Source of the DNA: Anoplolepis gracilipes
Lineage: Eukaryota > Arthropoda > Insecta > Hymenoptera > Formicidae
Length of the DNA: 64,000 nucleotides
NCBI RefSeq assembly: GCF_047496725.1
Contig: NC_132985.1
Location: 5,540,001 to 5,604,000, forward strand
Direction of reading: 5' to 3'
Positions within the stretch are counted from its first letter, which is position 1. Every line of letters begins with the position of its first letter. Of this stretch, positions 26,072-37,497 are shown piece after piece. The notes below the pieces were generated by a model. It made no database searches. It was not told the origin of the DNA and was given only the letters and a program-made list of their open reading frames with translations. The position numbers were made by a program, and so were the translations under genes.

Positions 26072-27650
26072 GATTTATTTACAGCTGTGAAAAGCACTTC
26101 TTTATTTATATATAGATTGAATGCCACACTGCACACGCACTCCGAAATGGTTCCGCCGTGAATTCTTGCCTCTATCGACGCTCAGCTGGCACTGACATCG
26201 AGCGTTGTGGGTTGTGGCTTTCACAGCTTTGACGTAATGCGTAATCGCTCGATATACATGCACACACACTACCTTCCACTTCCACCACCACGGTCGCGTG
26301 AATCGATTCTCGTACAAACCGGAAGACCTGAGTGCACACATAATAATATATATATATGTAATAATGTATAAATTAAATTATGTTATTTATATAATGAAAG
26401 AAGGAAAAAAGGAGAAAGCAAAGAAGAAAAATAACACAACTCCTCATCATTTAACAGAACAATCGTAATTTTTTTATGATATATTCTTTTAACATATATA
26501 CATATATGTCTATAATTACATAGTCATATCTGTATTTATGTTTATTTTATATATATGTATATATATATATCTACGCGTACAATACATATACATTTATTTT
26601 ATCACACCTAAAGTTGTCTTGTTCCGCAAGGAATGATATGTATGTGACGTGAACTCCCAAAAAAGGAGCACGAGGCAACTTTCATTCATAAGTACGTTCG
26701 TACGTCTCCGTATCTTTTTTCAATCACGCTAAACCTTGAATAGCGAGGAGAGAAGATTTATCTCTCAATCTCGAAAGCTTATCAAAGAATATGTAATTGA
26801 AACGAAATACAGTACATCAAGTGATATAGACACCCTGTGTGTATACATAAATAGAATTGTAACATATTATATATACACTAAATTGCAGGAAGCAGAATAC
26901 CGTCTTTTTTTTGCAGTATCCGTCAGTTACATATATACGCGTCACGTAGTCATGTGCTATGCTCACTTCTGTTATTAATACTTAATACAGTTATTAATAT
27001 TTGTGCAACCAACCTTTTATCTATCGTCTACTACCGTGCTGTGAACTATAGTTTTCTTGTATTGAGCGTTTTTGGTTTTGCAACTGATTTCAAATTTAAA
27101 TAGCTTAACAAAAGGACATTTATAGGCAACTTAGCGATGCTTACGTAAGATATGTATCGTAGTCGCAGCAACTCTTTGAGGAGAGAGCGACCAATAATTT
27201 AATCAATTAATTCTATTTATTCGATAATTCTATTAACAATTTATTCTTTCGACACGTCTCTCTTGTCTCCTTTGAAAAAAATGGAAGAAAATAAAAAAGA
27301 GATGTGTCAAAAGAATAATAATAACTTTCATATTTCTAATCACTCTAAAAGTTTGAGTGACAACAGACAGAATTCGATTAACGAAAACAGAGATAACAGT
27401 ATCGTTTATACATTTTGTACGTTTGTAATTGTTAAATAATAATTGCGATAAAATCTTGATATGCGTCTTCAATATTGTGCGAATACGTAGACCGACTCGA
27501 TATTTTCAATGTGCAATCTAAATATATTATTTTTATCTTATGAAATTATCCGGAAATCGTGCGTCACGTTGTCAACATTCATCGAAATTATGCGAAAAGT
27601 TTTTTCAAGATACTTTCATCTCCTTATAATAAGCGAGAAATACGTATATT
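26072..27650. other. Intergenic: monophosphatase promoter side and acetyl-CoA synthetase 3' side
   Basis: Bases just above 26071 should hold the monophosphatase promoter and 5' UTR; bases just below 27651 should hold the acetyl-CoA synthetase 3' UTR. The open frames of 79-80 codons here have no recognisable protein features and are probably chance. Confidence 0.55.
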
Positions 27651-30600
27651 TTAAACTTTCGGCCTTAATTCCAAAAGAAGCTTAATGACAGTCTCGTCAG
27701 CCAGTGTAGTTGTATCTCCGACATCCTCTTCGCCCGCTGCGATTTTTCTCAACATACGTCTCATGATCTTGCCGGATCTTGTTTTCGGTAAAGCTGGAGC
27801 ATGTTGAATGACGTCTGGTTGAGCGAATGCGCCAATCCTTTCGCGTACTACTCAAAGATTATTTTATTAGAGTAATGTATAATGTGCATGGTTAATATAA
27901 TTAAATCGATTAAGTCTACAAAAACTCACCTCTCTTTTTAAGCTCAAGTTGCAATTTTTCGTCGAACGTCTTCCCGTCACTCGGCGTAATGAAACAATAT
28001 AAGCATTCACCTTTAACATGGTGTTTTTTACTAACTACTGCGGCCTCAGCTACCGAAGAATGTTCTGCCAATACATTTTCGACTTCAGCCGTTGACATTA
28101 GATGGCCGGAAACGTTCAACATGTCGTCGATACGGCCGGTTACCCATAGATATCCGTCTGCATCGCGTTTTGCTCCTAAAATCACAAAAGAAAATTGAAT
28201 TTAAATCCTGTTTGATCAGTTTATTACGATAGTGAAGTACGATAAATAAATATATATTCAGTGTTTCAATTTTAAGATTTGTTTCATTCATTAGATTGAA
28301 ACAGAATTATATAATAAAACGTGGATTCTATAGAAATCTAAATATTCTAATATGTCATTATCTGATATATCATTTCGCTTGAATGCATCTGAATGAGGCT
28401 ACAAACATGTCTCGTTGTCAGGCAGTCTCGCGAATCGGAACCTGAACGTGCAGCACGTAATTTCAATCACAAAATTGCTAGATTATGTAATCATCGATCA
28501 AATCACAGGACTTATACGTCCACAAAAACGAACGTTAAATTTAAATCGTCATGACATAACTTGAATTTCTATTTCAATATAAGATGGCATTTCGAAAGAT
28601 CAAGGCTCGTCAGATATTTGATTGCAGAGGCGAGCCGACCTTAGAAGTCGACTTAATTACTGATATCGGTTTGCTCCGATCGTCGGTACCCTCAAACGTG
28701 CTGATCAATCCGAACCAGGCGCGGGAGATCAGAGATGAGAACGTGACCGCTTACCATGGTCGTTCGGTATTTAAAGCCGTCGACATCATTAATAATGTGA
28801 TTGCTCCTCAGCTGATAAAGTCCAAATTGGAGGTTTGTCAACAAGCTGAAATAGACGGATTGTTGATCAAGTTGGACGGCACGCAGAATAAATCGAGACT
28901 CGGCGTCAACAGCATTCTTGGAGTCTCTGTAGCCTGTTGCAAAGCTGGAGCAGCCAAGAAGGGTCTCCCGGTTTACAGGTTACTATTAATTTACTATCGT
29001 CCCTTTGCAAAATTAATTTAATCGATAATGCAAAGAAATCTTTCTCCAATGTCGCGCTTTTATTTGGAGTATTTTCTGATAATCGTTTCCTCGTTTAAGA
29101 TACATTGCCGAGTTGGCTGAAAATAATCAATTGTCTGTACCTGTACCATGTTTCAACATGATCAGCGGAGGACGACACGCTGGCAATAACTTACTATGTC
29201 AAGAATTTGCGATATTACCTATAGGTAATATGCGAAGTCTAATACACGGTCTAAACTGCCCGAATATGTGACCATTTTTACATGCAGGTGCTGAGAGTTT
29301 CGCCGATGCTGTAAAAATGGCTACTGAAATATATCGAGTGTTAGAAAAAAAGATCATTGACGCTCAAGGAATACGAGGTCCGCTTCCAGTTAGCGACTTA
29401 GGAGCCTTCGCTCCCGATTTGAAGGATGACAAGGCCGCCCTGACTCTTTTAAACGCGTCTATCAGAGACGCGGGTTACGAAGGGAAGATTAAGATAGCGT
29501 TGGATATGGCAGCAAGCGGCTTTTATAAAGAAGGTTCCATCATTTCTACATTTATCTCTTTTTCCGTTTATATAATTATGAACAATAAAATAACGTTTGT
29601 ATTCATATGTGTACAGGGGGATATGATCTAGCATTTAAGACAAAGGATCCCGCCAATTATGTGCAAGCTGAGGGTTTGCGAAACCGATATCTGGAGTATC
29701 TGTCTGAATTCCCAGCCATAGTTTCAATCGAAGACCCTTTCGATCAAGAAGATTGGGAGGGTTGGTTAACAATCGCTAACCAAAAGATTCAAATAGTCAG
29801 CGATGCTCTTACCGCGATGAATATCGATAGAATCGAAGAAGCAATAGATAGGAAAGTAGCAAACTGCCTCGTGTTAAGAATATCACAAATTGGAACTGTA
29901 ACGGAAGTCATTAATTGCGCGAAAATGGCAAGAATCAACGATTGGGGCTATATCGTGGGTGGAAGCCACGGTGAAACGGAAGATAATTTCGTTGCTGATA
30001 TGGCGGTTGGACTTTCCGCTGGCCAGTTCAAAGGTGGAGGACCCTGCAGGTAATGCGACTTGATGAGAATAATACTTAGAATTTGGAATTTAATTCAAAT
30101 CGAATTATCAAATCCATTTTTCGATTAAATTTATCCTTATCTAGCAGTCTTAATTGTGATGTAAAAATCGTATTCATTAAATGATTGCAGGAGTGACAGA
30201 ATGGCCAAATATAATCAAATTTTGAGAATCGAGGAAGAGCTCGGCAAAGATGCCAAATACGTTGGACTGAAATATCGAAATCCTCTAGCGAAATAACATA
30301 AATAATTTAGAATAATATATAATAATAATATGTAAAATAGACACAAAAAAGAACAAAGCACTTACCATCTCCCGTGCAGTAATAGCCTTTGAATCGCTCG
30401 AAGTACGCACTCTGAAAACGTGCTTGATTTCCATAGAGCGTCCGCATCATACCTGGCCATGGTTGACGGAAAACGAGATATCCCTCTCCTTCGCCTTCTA
30501 CTATGCGACCATCTTCGTCGAGAAGTTCCGGCAAAACCCCAAAGAACGGAAATGTCTACGTACATTCATTCCATATGTTAGAAATAAAAGTTATTCATTC

Positions 30601-33600
30601 ATAGTACAAAGCGAAATCATTAATTAGAAATCACTTACCGCGGAGCCTGGCTTCATAGGTGTGCAACCTGGTAGCGGTGTAATTACATGGCCACCAGTTT
30701 CCGTTTGGAAGAAAGTATCCGATATGCTGCATTTACCGTGGCCGACAACATTGTAATACCAGAGCCAAGCTTCGGTGTTAATTGGCTCACCTACTGAACC
30801 AAGGACCTGGAACGCATATACTTGCATAAATTTCTGTGTATTATGTCTATGCCGATAGAGAGAAATAAAGTCTTTGATTAGTCTTTGACATTTACCTTAA
30901 GCGTGGCTAAACTGTGTCTGTTCACATAATCATCACTAAATTTCATTAACGATCTGATAGCAGTTGGCGCCGTATAAAATTGTGTGACCTTGTACTTATC
31001 GACAATCGCCCAGTATCGATCTTTATCCGGATAAAAGGGTATACCCTCGAACTATTAATAAACGCAGATTTATCAAGAACGAAGAAAATAAAAGCACAAT
31101 GTATATAAATAATACAATCTATATAAAAGAATATTGGAAATGCATATTTACCAAAACAGACGTTGCACCACATCCTAACGGTCCGTAAACCACATAAGTA
31201 TGTCCTGTGATCCAGCCAATATCGGCAGTACAGAAATAAACATCACCCGGTTGATAATCGAAAGCATACTTGAAAGTTGTCGCTGAGAAGATCATATACC
31301 CTGCAGTAGTATGAAGAAGACCCTTTGGTTTTCCGGTAGAGCCGCTATATACGACAGAGAAAAGAAAAATAATCAATGACGGATAAATTAAAATAGCTAA
31401 AAGTTATTTATTGTTTATCGATTTTATTGTATTTTCTTTATTATTTGTCCTGTCTCGTCAGAAATCGTTATAGCTCGCGAATATATAATTTGTACCTCGT
31501 GTAAAGGATAAAAAGTGGATCTTCAGCAGCCAACCAAACTGGATAACAGCTCGGCTCTGCGTCCTCCATCTCGTCATGCCACCAAACATCTCGGTCGTTG
31601 TCCCAGGAAACATTGGTCAGCTCTACGTTACCGTTGCTGGTGCCATTCACACCGTTCATCTTACCCTGAGGATTGTTGAGTCTTCTCAAATGCGAGACGA
31701 CGATGCAGCAGTCGAGTTGATAACCCTGTTTCTTAACCTTCTCCAAGGCCTCGTCGCAGATATTTTTCAACAGAAGTAATTTCTCACCTCTCCATACACC
31801 ATCCGCAGTGATCAGGATTTTAGCTTTGGAGTCGAGTATGCGTTCCGCCAAAGAATCGGACGAATAGCCTCCGAACTGTAATTTTTTTTAGTATCAATTC
31901 ATTATTCGTTTATTTATTTTTTCGTTTTCAAGCATTTCACTTACCACCACGCTATGAACCGCTCCTATCCTCGTGCAAGCTAACATGGCGATCGGTTGCT
32001 CCAAGATATTCGGCATATAAATCACTACCCTGTCTCCCTTGGTAATACCCTTCGACTTGAGAACGTTTGCAAATCTGCATGTTTCCTCGAGCAATTTTTT
32101 ATACGTCAGTCGCGAATAATCTTCCGGATCGTTTCCTTCCCTGATAATAACGCATTTTAAAATCTTAATAAAAATTTATTAAAGAAAAGTATAAACTTAT
32201 GATTATATAAGCTCATTATTCATACATTAGATGCAATAAATCATGACGAAAATAGACATATACGTGAATTGGAAAATATTTCGAGTAAATTCCGTTTAAT
32301 TTAATTGATGATTTTAACTTATCAGATAATACCTATTTTGTTCATAATATTTGGTTAATACGGAAAAATTTATTAATTTTTTTGTTGTGTGAAAAGAAAG
32401 ATAAGATTAGAAATGATATTATATAGTTATAACTTTGTTCTAGGCAATTCTCTACAAGTTGAATCACAATCGATTAAATTGAAGTTTAAATATCTTTAAT
32501 AATGTTTCAATGTATATTTTTCTTAATATTGTACTTATATTCTCCGTTAAAAAATATCTTAAGCTACACTCTTTAACAACACAAAAAAGACAAGTTCATA
32601 AAAATGTATTGTCGTGTTACATATAATTTAGATAAATTTCTATGGTTAGAAAAACTCAAATGATAATATTAGCATAACATGCATGCATAATCTGCATTAA
32701 AACATTATTATGAAAATGATATTACATAAGATTAAATCAAAATTTTGCAAGGTTACACTATCTATAATATTGCATATCGCAAATAATTAGAAGAGGGTCA
32801 ACAAATTGACTGATAAAATAAAACCTTTCAATATCGTCCGTTAATTAATGAAACAGACTAACTCGTGATATTTAACAAAATTGCACGTGATTTCCTTCGT
32901 GTAAGATAACTGTCGCTATAGATAAGAGATGTAATGCGCGCGATCAACGATATTTAAAAATACAAATTAATTATAAAGAATCGATTAATTATAATGTTTA
33001 ACTTATTAAGTCGATATAAATATCATTTAACAACGATATCGATTAGCGTTTATGGTTTTTTATTCTTTGTACTTTATATTATACTACCACAAGACTAAGC
33101 TTTTGCGGTTAATCTTATTCTCATATAGATATTATTTCTCGCGTTTGTAGTCCATATATGTACAACCACAAGACTAAGCTTTTGCGGTTTGTATTTTATT
33201 TCTAATATAGAGATTCTCACGTTTATATTCTTTCTACTCCATATACAACCGCAAAACTAAGCTCTTGCGGTTGATCTCATATAGATATTATCCTTCGACA
33301 TTGTTACAATGCTTGAAAGTGGCCTTCATCTCTTTGTCTTCGCCTCTCTAAATTCAGGGTTAAACGCGATAATTTATGATGTACATATAATTAAAATATC
33401 ATATTTTTCTTTTATTATTTTAATTAACATTTCGTTATTATTCGCCCGTAATTTAATTTAAATGTATATTTACACTAGTTCCGTTAATCCTATCTACATC
33501 TTGGTTCTTTTTTTTACTGAGATGCTTTTGTAATGATTTCGCGGTGTTTACAAAATGTTAATTTCTTTCTAGTTTTGCATTATGTATATATTATATAACA

Positions 33601-35725
33601 CTTGTGATTTATGAAACGAGTGTATCTCTCGGATATCTTGTTTATATCGGGTAATAGAACGTGATCGTGTTTTAACGAAATTTTCAGTACACGAATCGCG
33701 TGACTGAATCATGCTCTCGAGCATGAGGGTGATGCAATGAATGACGCGTCGCGCGCGATGTTTCACTAGCCAATCAAGATGCAGGTGTAGACCATGTGCC
33801 GAATTTTTTCAAAAATTAAATGGGCGATTATACAATTCTTTCGTAAATACTTTCAACATCACGTCTCTAATGAATAAAATTACTGTGCATTATTTGCAAG
33901 AAAGATTATAGAAAAATTATTTTTCTAAAAGTTGAGATTTTAAAAAACACAATGTACGGTACTGAATTGACATTCTCGACATTGCCGATGATTGTCGATG
34001 GTCGATGATCGGTAATCCGGCGTAGGTAGCTTAGGCCGGGTATCAAATATGTATGAAGCGTGATAACGCGAAACTGACGTTTCTTCGCTTGTTGACGTTT
34101 TTCATTTAATGGGTACCGATCAAATTTATAAAAATTTTTGATAAATAGTATTTCACTTGCTGTGAATTAAAAATTCATTAGTACCATTAATAAATAATAG
34201 CGTAACAAGAATAAAAAATTACGATTTTACGTAAACCTAACGGAATATAAACGAATGACTTGCGTCTTCGAAGATATACTTTGCATAGAAATGAACTACC
34301 GGGTGATTGGTCATAATCTCCTTTTAATTAGATCGTTATCGAAATCGAGGCGTATATTTCAATCGTGCCGTAAGAAATCTAATTTTTAACTTTATTATAT
34401 ATTCTTACCAATAAAATGCAATTTTATCTCCATGTCCGCTCTTTACAGCCTTATCGAGCAAATTGAAACTGATATTCGTCGTTGCTCCTTCCATCCATTT
34501 TATGAAAACATCACCTTTATCTACATCGAAATTGTATGAGAAAAATTTTTCATCTATCGCTGGCGTTTCCCAGTAGAATTGCTTGGCAATGTCACCCCAG
34601 AACTTTATTGGATTCTCTATAGATCTAGAAAAAAAAACAAATTTGTCTTAATCTAGTTCATTATATTCTTTTATTAATTCCGCGATACGTGAAAATAATC
34701 GATAATTTATTACTGTTGATTGATATTATAATATTAAAAGTTGAAGATCGCTATTAGAATAAAAGTCGATAGAGTCGAATTGAACGAATCATCGATTCAC
34801 TTCTTTCTTACATAACAACTTTTCATTCTGTTCTATTTACAAATTTATGCATGTTTGGTAAGCCGCAAATTATGCACATTGTTATTACACATTATTTTCG
34901 CATTAATTAAATGAGTTCGCAGTCCAATGGAATAAATTATGAAACAAACAGGTCATAAGCTTACACCGAAATTGTAGCCAGTAGCCTGTAAACGAATTCT
35001 CTCGTTTCAAAGAGAATCCCATTGCTAGCGAGAATTCTCGCTGTAAAATTAATCGAATCGAATGCGAGAGACTTGATTATCGCGGTTGCTTAAAAATATG
35101 AGAAAGAACATTTCTCATATTTTTAATACTGTTCGATGGGGAAGCGTTTTACTCAAACTGAGAAATTTGTCCCACCCCTACAGGATCGATATCGCGCTTC
35201 TCTATTCGTGCCGTTTATAAAGCGTCCAGATAAAGACTCGCGATCAATTTCAATGTCTGGAATACAATGTTCAATTTATCTAACACGCAATTCTCAATAT
35301 TGTAGGTACAAAAAATACAATATATTCTTCCCCATAATTAACAATCTCAAACACGTCTTTGCTTTGAGTTTAAATGGATTAGTCTCTTTTACCTTTTATC
35401 ATTTGATTCTAATCTGATAAATGAATTAACGAATAAACATTATTCGCAACTGTCATCTGTCATCTTGTGTACCTTTCACATTTCCGCGTCGCAAAAATGC
35501 GACGCGATAATATGATGACGTATAGTCATCATTTCAACTTGGCTTACAATTTCCGAATTCGATACTCGAGAAAACGATATCGCAAACGGTGTATCTCATT
35601 ATTTTTAGTATTAAAATTTCGCATACTTATACTCACTCTTTATGCATCTCTCTGTACTGTTCCATACTACTGCAGTGCGATCTTTTCCTGATCTCCGGAT
35701 TGGGGTAGTATATTTTATCCGCCAT
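27651..35725 (-). CDS. AcCoAS: Acetyl-CoA synthetase (AMP-forming), with a nested gene
   Basis: The enzyme makes acetyl-CoA from acetate, ATP and CoA in cytosol and nucleus. Exons in gene order: 35725-35637, 34624-34409, 32140-31945, 31875-31496, 31344-31152, 31051-30896, 30806-30639, 30555-30366, 28175-27930, 27850-27651; all phases agree, giving 677 residues, a normal length for the family. It starts MADKIYYPNPEIRKRSHCSS. Motifs in order are FWGDIAKQFYW, GDRVVIYMP, the P-loop-like YTSGSTGKPKG, GWITGHTYVVYGPL, TETGGH, KPGSATFPFFG, YYCTGDG, and PKTRSGKIMRR with the lysine known to be acetylated. Start is chosen by homology and because no upstream in-frame ATG is spliced to it. One intron, 28176-30365, contains an enolase-like gene on the other strand. 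The gene is divergent with the Ana2/STIL gene. Confidence 0.96.
28584..30296 (+). CDS. Enolase-like protein, probably catalytically inactive
   Basis: The gene is complete: exons 28584-28978, 29100-29224, 29288-29533, 29617-30049 and 30191-30296 join in frame to 434 residues, the usual enolase length. It has multiple introns, so it is not a retrocopy. Conserved enolase blocks include FDCRGEPTLEVD, NKSRLGVNSILGVS, QEFAILPIGAESF, SIEDPFDQEDW, GETEDNF and NQILRIEEELG. Several catalytic positions are changed. The SGAST substrate loop is replaced by SNVLI; the GDEGGFAPN glutamate region reads SDLGAFAPD; DDLT is DALT; the LLLK lysine is arginine (LVLR); SHRSGE is GGSHGE. Retained are the histidine of GGRHAGN, the glutamate of QEF and the lysine of GQFKGG. 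The product is therefore likely a pseudoenzyme with a non-glycolytic role, which is inference. It lies wholly within an acetyl-CoA synthetase intron, antisense to it. Confidence 0.9.
32141..34408. other. Acetyl-CoA synthetase intron 2
   Basis: This 2.27-kb AT-rich intron carries three tandem hairpin repeats (33085-33272) and a short GC-richer stretch around 33650-34090. No coding sequence is supportable. An alternative promoter in the GC-richer part is possible but unproved. Confidence 0.5.
33085..33272. repeat. Three tandem hairpin-forming repeats
   Basis: Copies lie at 33085-33110, 33164-33189 and 33247-33272, spaced 79 and 83 bp. Each is a short inverted repeat: AACCGCAA (or AACCACAA) and TTGCGGTT flank a core containing CTAAGC. 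The third copy has perfect 8-base arms. The spacer between copies also shares CATATAGATATTAT-like sequence, so the whole roughly 80-bp unit was duplicated. Confidence 0.85.
34625..35636. other. Acetyl-CoA synthetase intron 1
   Basis: A 1.0-kb intron separating the first coding exon from the rest. Several open frames of 70-93 codons occur on the + strand but show no recognisable domain. Confidence 0.55.
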
Positions 35726-35972
35726 GTTTTCACCCTTTCGCTTCCTTTCAGCTTTTCTTCAAAATTCCACGATCCGATTAAGGACGATCAAAGATACAGG
35801 GAATACTGTTGTCGGTCGACAACTTGTGATGACTGTAATAAATAATGTTGAATTTTATATCGGTGACAAGCTATATAAGGACTATCCGAATTGTCGCAAA
35901 CGAGCTCGCGCGTTTCCCGCGACTTTACCGGCTCGGCTGATAAACCGCGACTGGTTTCACTGTACCACTGAA

Positions 35973-35974
<2 letters not shown>

Positions 35975-36009
<35 letters not shown>
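35975..36009. repeat. (TA)n microsatellite
   Basis: A TA tract upstream of the acetyl-CoA synthetase start. Confidence 0.95.
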
Positions 36010-36016
<7 letters not shown>

Positions 36017-36553
36017 ATATATATATGTATACATATATACCTGAGCTCTGACGCTCCGGCGCGATCCGAGGGAGAAAGCAACATCGGTCGACTCGTCTCT
36101 CTTTCGCTGCAATATAATTAAATGTATTTCACATTTTATTTAAAGAGAGAAGTATGATTTATTCACTTATTTATTACTGCGTTTGGTAAAACAACAATTT
36201 CATCTTTGTTCAATTTTTATAAGTAGACTGAGGTAAAAACGCACGTTTCCAACGTATATATATATAAATGACATTTGTATAAAACTTTTAATACGCGGGC
36301 GCTTAGAAAAAAAGACACTCTTTCTCTTTCTCTTAGATTACTTTCTATATACAAGAGATAGGATTAGATATAAAAAGCTTGAGTTATGTCTAAAGTTCAG
36401 ATATACTGTCTGATATAATTATTAAATTAATTTCCGTGCATTTGTTAGCTCAATAAATGACTTTTTCTTTACCAAAAGCTGATCAAATTTAATAATTAAA
36501 TAATCAAAAATTGCTCACCGTTATCTTGATTATCGGTGATTAATTTTTAATTA

Positions 36554-36735
36554 CAGTTGGACCTCTTATCCTACGAATCTTTTATGCTACGAAACCTCTT
36601 ATCCTACAACAAAAAATCCTCTCATGCTATGACCGCGAAAGGGGAATTATACCCCCACTCTTAAATTTTTGTCGTAGGATCAGAGGTTTAAGGGGAAGAT
36701 TCCGGACCGAAAATGTAGGATAAGAGGTCCGACTG
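36554..36735. mobile_element. TA-flanked MITE, copy 1 (182 bp)
   Basis: The element begins CAGTTGGACCTCTTATCCTA and ends with the inverted TAGGATAAGAGGTCCGACTG. It is bounded by TA on both sides (36552-36553 and 36736-36737). The body contains further CTCTTATCCTAC-like subrepeats and GAATTATACCCCCACTC. It shares nearly all its sequence with the copy at 61475. TA flanks and CAGT ends suggest the Tc1/mariner or pogo superfamily. There is no coding capacity. Confidence 0.88.
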
Positions 36736-37497
36736 TAGTTAATTTTTTATATTCGTTGAGTCCTCTAATAAATATAAAGTGACTTATTGAACGGTTATTC
36801 ATAATCGGTTTTCTCGATGAATAAAGATTTATTATTTATACACATCTGCATAAAAAAATGTAAAACCGTAAACAATATTCATCAATATGCTAATTAATTC
36901 TGTGGCTTACCGTATCGAAACCCGTGCACACCCCCGCGCAGAATATAAAAAATGATATTACACATTTTATGTGTCCTTACTCAGGTCTCGGGCGCGCAAA
37001 CGTAATGTGCCTGTTGCTAGTGAACTTTTAAGGGCTACAAACATGATTCTGAATGATACAGAAAATCCCAAAATCGTCGGTCAGTTACTTTTACTTCCAT
37101 GAAACAAAGAAAGACAAAGATGGACGAAATATTTTATTGCTCATCATTGGCTGTTCAATATTCATGGCTAGTTTTTTGATTGGCTGCTGTTATTTATCCA
37201 CAGATATAGTAACATCTTGTGGTTTGTATATTCATGTTTTTGATTCATACGTGAACGCGTGAAATCACTATGCATTTCCGATTTCCGCCAGTTTTGCATA
37301 TATTTCGAATATAGACTGTTGCATCTAACCACAAAATTGGACGAAGACGAAAGACGAATTCTATTAGTGATATCAATCATTGCTCGGAGTCTCTGAAATT
37401 CATTCAAAGGATTACGTCATTTAAAATAACTTAGAAAAAAATATAAATGTCTTTAATAATACTTTGATATAATAACATTCTTGAGATAAAGTCAAAC

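Larger units (their letters stand above)
35726..37497. other. Divergent intergenic region between acetyl-CoA synthetase and Ana2/STIL
   Basis: Both flanking genes start from this region, so it should contain two promoters. It also holds an AT microsatellite (35975-36009) and a MITE (36554-36735). A 69-codon open frame at 37053 with one hydrophobic stretch is not supported as a gene. Confidence 0.55.

Noticed and set aside
26102..26341. A 79-codon minus-strand frame just upstream of the monophosphatase
   Set aside because: It is not joined in phase to the gene and shows no signal or domain; probably 5' flank.
29534..29616. Frameshift in the enolase-like gene at a weak donor
   Set aside because: GTTCCA is a poor donor, but splicing there to 29617 restores the conserved sequence in phase, so no break is needed.
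35860..35880. TATATAAG as a TATA box for acetyl-CoA synthetase
   Set aside because: The motif reads best on the + strand, opposite to the gene, and such words are common in this AT-rich DNA.
37053..37262. A 69-codon frame with one hydrophobic stretch upstream of Ana2/STIL
   Set aside because: Short, no family match and in a presumed promoter region; hydrophobic stretches are common in AT-rich translations.
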